Assembly (NCBI GenBank): GCA_963717635.1
Contig: OY970347.1
Location: forward strand, 806,001 to 870,000
Length of the DNA: 64,000 nt
Direction of reading: 5' to 3'
Source: JALZKA01 sp963717635
GTDB lineage: Bacteria; Actinomycetota; Thermoleophilia; Solirubrobacterales; 70-9
Shown here: in pieces, positions 58,970 through 64,000 of the stretch
How positions within the stretch are numbered: position 1 is the stretch's first letter
How the letters are laid out: each line of letters begins with the position of its first letter
Made by a program: the position numbers and the translations under genes
The notes under the pieces: generated by a model
What the model was told of the DNA's origin: nothing
Database searches by the model: none
Seen by the model: the letters and a program-made list of their open reading frames with translations, nothing else

Positions 58970-61900
58970 CGCAGCGCCGCCGGGGCGTCGCGGCGGGGTC
59001 GCCAGGCCGGTCGCGGGCAAAGCCGTGGAGCGGCGGGGCAACCGAAGCAGAGGGCCGCATACGGCTCGGCGGCCGGCTCGAAGGTCCCCGCCCGGATCCG
59101 GGTCACCAGCTGCTCGAGCCGGGTCCGAGCGGCGGCCAGCGCCGCCGTGTCGAAGACCTCAACCACCGGCGTGTCCGGGCGCTCGAGGAAGACGTGAGCG
59201 GCCCGGACCGTGCGCTGCTCGCCGCCGCCGGCCGCCAGCGCGTAGACGGCGCGCTGCGCCGCGTAGCGCGCGCCCAGCGTTGCCGTGCCCTCGGAGCCGA
59301 CGCGATCCGTCTTGTAGTCCACGACGAGGCTCTCGCCGTCGCCGGTCCCGAGCAGGTCCATGTTGCCCCGGAGAACGGTCCCGCCGACGGGCAGGACGAA
59401 CGGCGCCTCGGCCCGCAGCCGCATGCCGTCGAGCCCCGCGCGCAGCTCGCTGCCGAGCCAGCCCACGATCAACGAACGGGCCCGAGCGAGCGGCTCGTCA
59501 CCGGACACTCCCTCGCGCGCGAGCAGTGCTCGCAGGCGATCGTCGCCGGGTGGCTCCCACCCGGATCGGGCACTCCACTCGAGCGCGGCGTGGACGGCGT
59601 TGCCAAAAGCCTTTGCCCCCGACGGGGCGGACGCCGGCTCGCCGCCGCCCTCCGCCTCAGGGTCGGCGAGCTCGTCGTCCGGCTGCTGATCGTCGCCCTG
59701 AACGTCGCCGTCGGACGCGACGGCCACGACCGCGCCGCCGCGCACGCCCAGCACGCGCTCGACATAGAACCGGTAGCCGCAGCGCTTGAACGCGTCGAGC
59801 GCCGAGTAGGAGAGGTGGCCAAGCGGGATGGGGGAGGGATTCTGGTCCAGGATCGGCGGCCGCTGCGCCTCGTCCTCGTCCGCGACCACGATCGGCGCCG
59901 GGTGCCGGCGGCACAGCTCGGCCGCGCGCTCCGGGCTCGGCTCCGAGACTCGAATCCGCAGCTCGGCCGGTGCGGCGGCCGGCACGTCTACGGTGGCGCT
60001 CGCCGGCGCGGGCAGCTCAACCGAGCCGTCGCCGCCCGCCCATCCCCGCGCGACCAGCGCCGGCAGGACGCGTCGGAGGACGGTGTCGTTGGTCTTGCGC
60101 TCCTCGGCGGGCTCCAGGTGCCCCGGCTTAAAAACCCCGCTCAGCAACAGTCGCTCGCGCGCACGCGTGGCCGCCACGTAGACGAGCCGGCACGACTCCT
60201 CGGCCTCCGCCTGCTTCTCCTCGGCGTCCAGTTCGGTCAGTTCCCAGACGCCGAGGGAAGCCGCCGTCGGAAACGCCAGCCGCAGGCCGAAGCGCGCCTG
60301 CTCGCCGTCCGCATCGAGTCGGCCGATCCAGATGTCGCCGGAGCGGTGCCCGGCGTCGAGCCCACGGTCAAGGTCGGGCACCGCGACGACCGGGAACTCG
60401 AGCCCCTTGGCGCCGTGCACGGTCATTATCCGCACGCCGGGATAGTCCTCCGCCTGCACCGGAGCCTGGCCCTCGCGCTCGTCGCGCTTCGTGCTCTCGT
60501 TGGCCTGGGCCAGGAACGCGCGCAGGTCGCGGCCCTCGTTGCGCTCGAACTCGGCCGCAAGACGCATCAGCTTGCGCACGTTCGCCATGCGCCCGGCGCC
60601 CTGTCGGCGGGCGAGCAGCGCCAGGTCGTAGCCGAAGGCGTTCATCGTGCGTTCGACCAGCACGTCGAGAGCCGTCACCGGGGCCTCAGCGCGCAGCTCG
60701 GCGATCGTCGCGCAGAACGAGCGCAGCCGGGCGCCGTCCTCGGCTTCGATCGCCTCGAGCCTCGCGGCGTCCTCGAGCTCGACCTCGCGGTCGCTGCCGC
60801 CAAAGGCCGCCTCGACCGTCGGCCAGACGTGGCGGCCGTGCCCGGTGGCCTGGCGCAGGAGCCAGAGCGTGTCCGGGCTCACCTCGCAGGCCGGGCTCGC
60901 CAGGGCACCGAACAGCATCTCGTCGTCGAGCGGGTTCGCGACCACGGCCAGCAGGCGCAGCAGATCCTCGACCTGCTGCTGGGACCAGTACCCGCGGCCG
61001 CCGACGACGTACGGCTCGAGGCCGAAGCGCTGCAGCGCCTCCTCGTAGGCGTCGACGTGGGTGAAGGCCCGCAGCAGGACGACGATCTCGCCCGGCTCGG
61101 CCTCGCCCGCGTCCACCAGCTCGCGCAGGCGCTCCGCCAGGGCCCGTGCCTGGGCCACGGTCGCCCAGTTGCCCTCGGACGGTGGCGGCTCCAGCTCGAT
61201 GCCGCCGGCCTTCCACTTGCGGTGGTTGCGGCCGCGACCCTCTTCGAGCGTCAGGAGCAGTTCGGCTCGGGCCCCATCGCCGGCGCTCGCCCGGCCCGTC
61301 TGAAGCGGCGCAAAACCGCCGAGCAGCGTCTCGCCCAGCGCGTTGGCCGTCGCCAGGACCTCCGGCCGCGAGCGGAAGTTGCCGCGTAGGGCCAGCACGT
61401 CGGTGCCGGCCTCGGCCTCGGCCGTTCGCCGTTCGGCGCGGAAGACCTCGAGGTCGGCGTTGCGGAACCGGTAGATCGACTGGTGCTCGTCTCCGACCGT
61501 GAACAGGCGCGTGTCGGAGTCGCGCAGGCGTTCGATCAGCTCGAGCTGCACGCGGTTGGTGTCCTGGAACTCGTCCACCATCAGGTGCTTGAACCGGCCC
61601 CGCCAGGCGCTCGCGACCGCGTCCGAATTGCGCAGCAGCTCGACCGAGCGCAGCTCGAGGTCGGCGAAATCCAGGCCCGAGCGCCCACCCTTGAGCTCCT
61701 CGTATCGGGCGCTCACCGCCTGGAGCACCTCCTGCAGGGCCGCCCGGGCGTCGAGAGCCGCCTGGGTCTCGCCAGGAGTCAGGGGCGAGTCGTCCTTGCG
61801 GTGCGAGCGCTGGGGCAGGCCGACCTCGGGCAGCGCCGGCCGTGCCATCCCCTGGCTGCGCAGCCGCTCGTGCGCCGTCAGCACGATGTCGCTCACGCGG

Positions 61901-62397
61901 TAGGCGCGATAGGCGGCGGTGACTCGCTCGACTCGCTCGTCGCCCGCCGCCACCAGCGCCCGGATCGCCTCGCGTGCCGCATGCTCGCGCAGCCTCCCCG
62001 CCTCGGGAGCGTCGAGCACCCGGAATCGGGGGTCGAGGCCGGCCGCGATCGGGTGCGTGCCGAGCAGGCGTCGGCAGAACCCGTGGATGGTCGTCACCCA
62101 GGCGCCCTCGGTCTCGCGGGCGAGCCCGCGCAACTCGGCCGAACGGCTCTCGTCGCCCGCTGCGCGCGCCGCCGCGGAGCGGGCGCCGAGCTCGCGCCGG
62201 ATCCGTTGCCGCAGCTCCGCGGCGGCGCGCTCGGTGAAGGTGAATGCCAGGATCTCGTCGATCCCGACGCCGTCCTCCGTCAGCGCGTCGCAGTAGCGGC
62301 CGACGAGGACGCGGGTCTTGCCGCTGCCCGCGCCGGCCTCGCAGAAGACGTCGCGGTCCCGTGACTCGATCGCCGCGGACTGCTCAGGCGTGGTCAT
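58966..62397 (-). CDS. AddA/AdnB-like UvrD helicase-nuclease
   Basis: 1143 residues. SF1A helicase: Walker A CEAGAGSGKTRVLVGRY, TTIHGFCRRLL, Walker B VDEFQDTNR, GDEHQSIYRFR, VHGAKGLEFPVVAV and LVYVAATRARERLLL. The C-terminal RecB-like nuclease has H936, D1014 (GNMDLL), D1027 and K1029 (VVDYKTD). C873 (KRCGYRF) with C1117, C1120 and C1127 (CFGCPAAPRLC) is the AddB/Cas4-type iron-sulphur arrangement. It processes double-strand breaks for recombination with the partner encoded by the overlapping upstream gene. Confidence 0.93.
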   Translation of the reverse strand: MTTPEQSAAIESRDRDVFCEAGAGSGKTRVLVGRYCDALTEDGVGIDEILAFTFTERAAAELRQRIRRELGARSAAARAAGDESRSAELRGLARETEGAWVTTIHGFCRRLLGTHPIAAGLDPRFRVLDAPEAGRLREHAAREAIRALVAAGDERVERVTAAYRAYRVSDIVLTAHERLRSQGMARPALPEVGLPQRSHRKDDSPLTPGETQAALDARAALQEVLQAVSARYEELKGGRSGLDFADLELRSVELLRNSDAVASAWRGRFKHLMVDEFQDTNRVQLELIERLRDSDTRLFTVGDEHQSIYRFRNADLEVFRAERRTAEAEAGTDVLALRGNFRSRPEVLATANALGETLLGGFAPLQTGRASAGDGARAELLLTLEEGRGRNHRKWKAGGIELEPPPSEGNWATVAQARALAERLRELVDAGEAEPGEIVVLLRAFTHVDAYEEALQRFGLEPYVVGGRGYWSQQQVEDLLRLLAVVANPLDDEMLFGALASPACEVSPDTLWLLRQATGHGRHVWPTVEAAFGGSDREVELEDAARLEAIEAEDGARLRSFCATIAELRAEAPVTALDVLVERTMNAFGYDLALLARRQGAGRMANVRKLMRLAAEFERNEGRDLRAFLAQANESTKRDEREGQAPVQAEDYPGVRIMTVHGAKGLEFPVVAVPDLDRGLDAGHRSGDIWIGRLDADGEQARFGLRLAFPTAASLGVWELTELDAEEKQAEAEESCRLVYVAATRARERLLLSGVFKPGHLEPAEERKTNDTVLRRVLPALVARGWAGGDGSVELPAPASATVDVPAAAPAELRIRVSEPSPERAAELCRRHPAPIVVADEDEAQRPPILDQNPSPIPLGHLSYSALDAFKRCGYRFYVERVLGVRGGAVVAVASDGDVQGDDQQPDDELADPEAEGGGEPASAPSGAKAFGNAVHAALEWSARSGWEPPGDDRLRALLAREGVSGDEPLARARSLIVGWLGSELRAGLDGMRLRAEAPFVLPVGGTVLRGNMDLLGTGDGESLVVDYKTDRVGSEGTATLGARYAAQRAVYALAAGGGEQRTVRAAHVFLERPDTPVVEVFDTAALAAARTRLEQLVTRIRAGTFEPAAEPYAALCFGCPAAPRLCPRPAWRPRRDAPAALR

Positions 62398-64000
62398 TCG
62401 CCGCCGCTCCCGTTGCCGCCGTTCTTGGTCTCCTCTTCGAGGCCGAGAGCGCGCTCGAGCCGGCAGATCGGCTGGAACGTGCAGTACTCGGAGCAGACCC
62501 CGCCAAGGGGGTCGCGCTTGATGTCGCCGTTTCGCATCCGGGTGCCGTTGGCGACCGCCGTTTCACGCGCGTCCTCAAGCGCAGCTTCGAACTCGTCCTC
62601 GCCGAGCGCATCCCCCTTGACCGAAACTCCGAGGCCGTCGAACAGTCCGCCCTCGCCGCATTCGGGCTGCAACAGGATCCCCCGCGGCCGGCGATCGTCG
62701 TAGGCGCCGAGCGGCTGATAGAGGCCGCCAACCGGATCGAGGCCAAGCAGCTCGCGCGCGGCCAGCATGTAGAGCTGGAGTTGGAGCTTGCCCTCGTTCG
62801 CGATCCCGGTGACGCCCGGCACCGCCTTCGACGTCTTGTAGTCGCGAAGCAGCGCCCTGTTGCCTCCCGGCTCGACGTCGATCCGGTCGATCCGCCCGCG
62901 AAGCGCCACGTCGCCCAGCACCAGCTCGCCGGGGTCGTCATCCTCCTCGCCGAATCCGAAGCCCCGCTCGAGCAGGTCCGCGCGCGGGCGCAGGACGGTC
63001 GCGCCCTCGGCCTCGGTTTCGAGAAACGCCCCGACCTGGATTCGAAGCCGTGCGAGCGCAAGCCGCCGGTCCGGCGTCTCCGGTGATTCGCTCGCAGCGA
63101 TCACCTCGTCGAGGAGCCCGTTGAACCGCTCCTGCCACGCGCCGACGTCGGCGGGGCGCGGGATCGAGTCCGCTCCCGGGGGATCGGCGTACAGCCGGTC
63201 AAGCGCCGCGTGGACCACGCCGCCCAGCCAGAGCGGGTCCGCCACCGGCTCGAGGTGCTGCGGGGCGAGCTCGTGGCTGACGAACCACTGATACGAGCAT
63301 TGGATCCAACCCTCGAGCGAGTTCGCGCTGAGCAGGCGGCGCTCACGCAGCGCCGCGATCACGAGCGGATGGTGCAGCGGCCCGGGGCGGTCATCGGGAT
63401 CCGGGATCGAGCTCGTCAGGCCAAGGACGTCGCCGGTCGCCGTCAGATCCACCCCAAGGGTCGCGAGCAGCTCGCGCTGGGCCTCTCCGTCGCGGCCCGC
63501 CTGCAGCGTCACCGCCCGCGCGAGCGAGCGCGGGGTGGAGGCCTCCCGGGCCGCGGGCACCGCCTGGGCCAGCGAGCGGGTCCGCTTGACCTCGTTCTCG
63601 GCTGCGACCGGATCGTCGCCGATCAGGTCCAGCACCTCGTCGATGAACGGCGAGCGCGCGGCCGGGTGGCCGTCGTCGTCGCTGGAGCGCCAGCTCAGGT
63701 AGAGCCGCTCGACCGGCCGCGACGCGCAGACGTGGAAGAGATAGCGCTCCTCCTCGGCCTGTTCGCGCCGGCGCAGGGCGGCGATCCCGAGGCGCGAGCG
63801 GCTCTCCTCGCCCAGCAGCGGATCGATCGCGCCGCGTCCAGGGAACACGCCCTCCTGCATCCCGGCGCAGAACAGGTACGTGGCCCGGCCGGCTCGAACG
63901 CGATATGGGCTGAGGATCCGCACCCGGCCTTCGGCCGATCCGCGCCAGCCTCGAACTCCGGCGATCTCCAGGGCGTCGGCGGCGCTGGCCAGATCCGGCT
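62394..64000 (-). CDS. AddB/AdnA-like partner nuclease, N-terminus outside the window
   Basis: An open frame from the right edge to 62394; its stop overlaps the helicase ATG by 4 bp. The visible 535 codons contain the end of a helicase-like region (YLFCAGMQEGVFPGRGAIDPLLGEESR, as in AddB) and a nuclease domain with GRIDRIDVEPGG and LLRDYKTSK. An iron-sulphur set is visible: C in IQCSYQWF plus CSEYCTFQPIC. Both subunits thus carry a nuclease domain with cluster cysteines. A GTG at 63923 is not the true start, since homologous sequence continues upstream of it. Confidence 0.88.
   Translation of the reverse strand, partial: PDLASAADALEIAGVRGWRGSAEGRVRILSPYRVRAGRATYLFCAGMQEGVFPGRGAIDPLLGEESRSRLGIAALRRREQAEEERYLFHVCASRPVERLYLSWRSSDDDGHPAARSPFIDEVLDLIGDDPVAAENEVKRTRSLAQAVPAAREASTPRSLARAVTLQAGRDGEAQRELLATLGVDLTATGDVLGLTSSIPDPDDRPGPLHHPLVIAALRERRLLSANSLEGWIQCSYQWFVSHELAPQHLEPVADPLWLGGVVHAALDRLYADPPGADSIPRPADVGAWQERFNGLLDEVIAASESPETPDRRLALARLRIQVGAFLETEAEGATVLRPRADLLERGFGFGEEDDDPGELVLGDVALRGRIDRIDVEPGGNRALLRDYKTSKAVPGVTGIANEGKLQLQLYMLAARELLGLDPVGGLYQPLGAYDDRRPRGILLQPECGEGGLFDGLGVSVKGDALGEDEFEAALEDARETAVANGTRMRNGDIKRDPLGGVCSEYCTFQPICRLERALGLEEETKNGGNGSGGE

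Overview
This 64 kb window comes from a GC-rich genome whose gene content is typical of a deep-branching actinobacterium; Thermoleophilia (Solirubrobacterales-like) is my inference from overall gene style, not from a search. It is chromosomal and very dense: about 67 genes, almost no gap above 190 bp, many 1-4 bp ATGA/GTGA/TGATG overlaps and frequent GTG or TTG starts. I recognise no rRNA, tRNA, CRISPR array, prophage or classical insertion sequence.

Layout. 1-9.0 kb: acyl-CoA metabolism (acyl-CoA dehydrogenase with its HxlR regulator, hotdog thioesterase, SCP2-like protein, thiolase, HAD phosphatase, and a two-subunit B12-dependent acyl-CoA mutase whose specificity residues look like isobutyryl-CoA mutase), plus a leucyl aminopeptidase. 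9.0-11.9 kb: two tandem secreted CSLREA beta-helix paralogues. 12.0-15.5 kb: etfB-etfA-ETF:quinone oxidoreductase, which would carry electrons from the acyl-CoA dehydrogenases to the quinone pool. 17.1-20.4 kb: the translation block rpmE - (decayed DUF1385 gene) - prfA - prmC - sua5-like. 20.9-22.1 kb: rpiB and a secreted barnase/barstar pair. 22.1-23.8 kb: an R2lox-like oxidase with a coupled TetR repressor and a clear promoter-operator. 23.8-24.9 kb: a 1.1 kb candidate mobile unit, an AbiEi/DUF559 endonuclease-fold gene bounded by inverted 44 bp palindromic repeats with perfect 14 bp termini. 25.0-28.7 kb: glyA, a DUF354 glycosyltransferase-like gene and a WecA-like transferase. 28.9-36.4 kb: the complete F1Fo ATP synthase operon (two assembly-type proteins, then atpBEFHAGDC). 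36.4-43.0 kb: peptidase M20, LytR-CpsA-Psr protein (frameshifted), UDP-sugar dehydrogenase, sugar-nucleotide pyrophosphorylase and a sugar-phosphate isomerase, a cell-envelope polysaccharide operon. 43.0-46.5 kb: a two-gene MacB/LolCDE-like ABC exporter. 46.7-52.8 kb: ArfB, ahcY, a second sugar-nucleotide pyrophosphorylase, two thioredoxin-like proteins, homoserine kinase, and an FHA-ParA operon. 52.9-58.4 kb: envelope and regulatory genes (SRPBCC, lipoprotein, PBP with an NTF2-like domain, MarP-like protease, HxlR, methyltransferase). 58.4-64 kb: gamma-glutamylcyclotransferase and an AddAB/AdnAB-like recombination helicase-nuclease pair, the upstream gene running off the window.

The observations most worth following are the DUF559 unit with terminal inverted repeats; the ETF-QO that lacks one of four expected cluster cysteines; the isobutyryl-CoA-mutase-like residues in the mutase; several well-formed repressor operators, two of which share one consensus; the internally deleted DUF1385 gene; and the frameshifted LCP gene.
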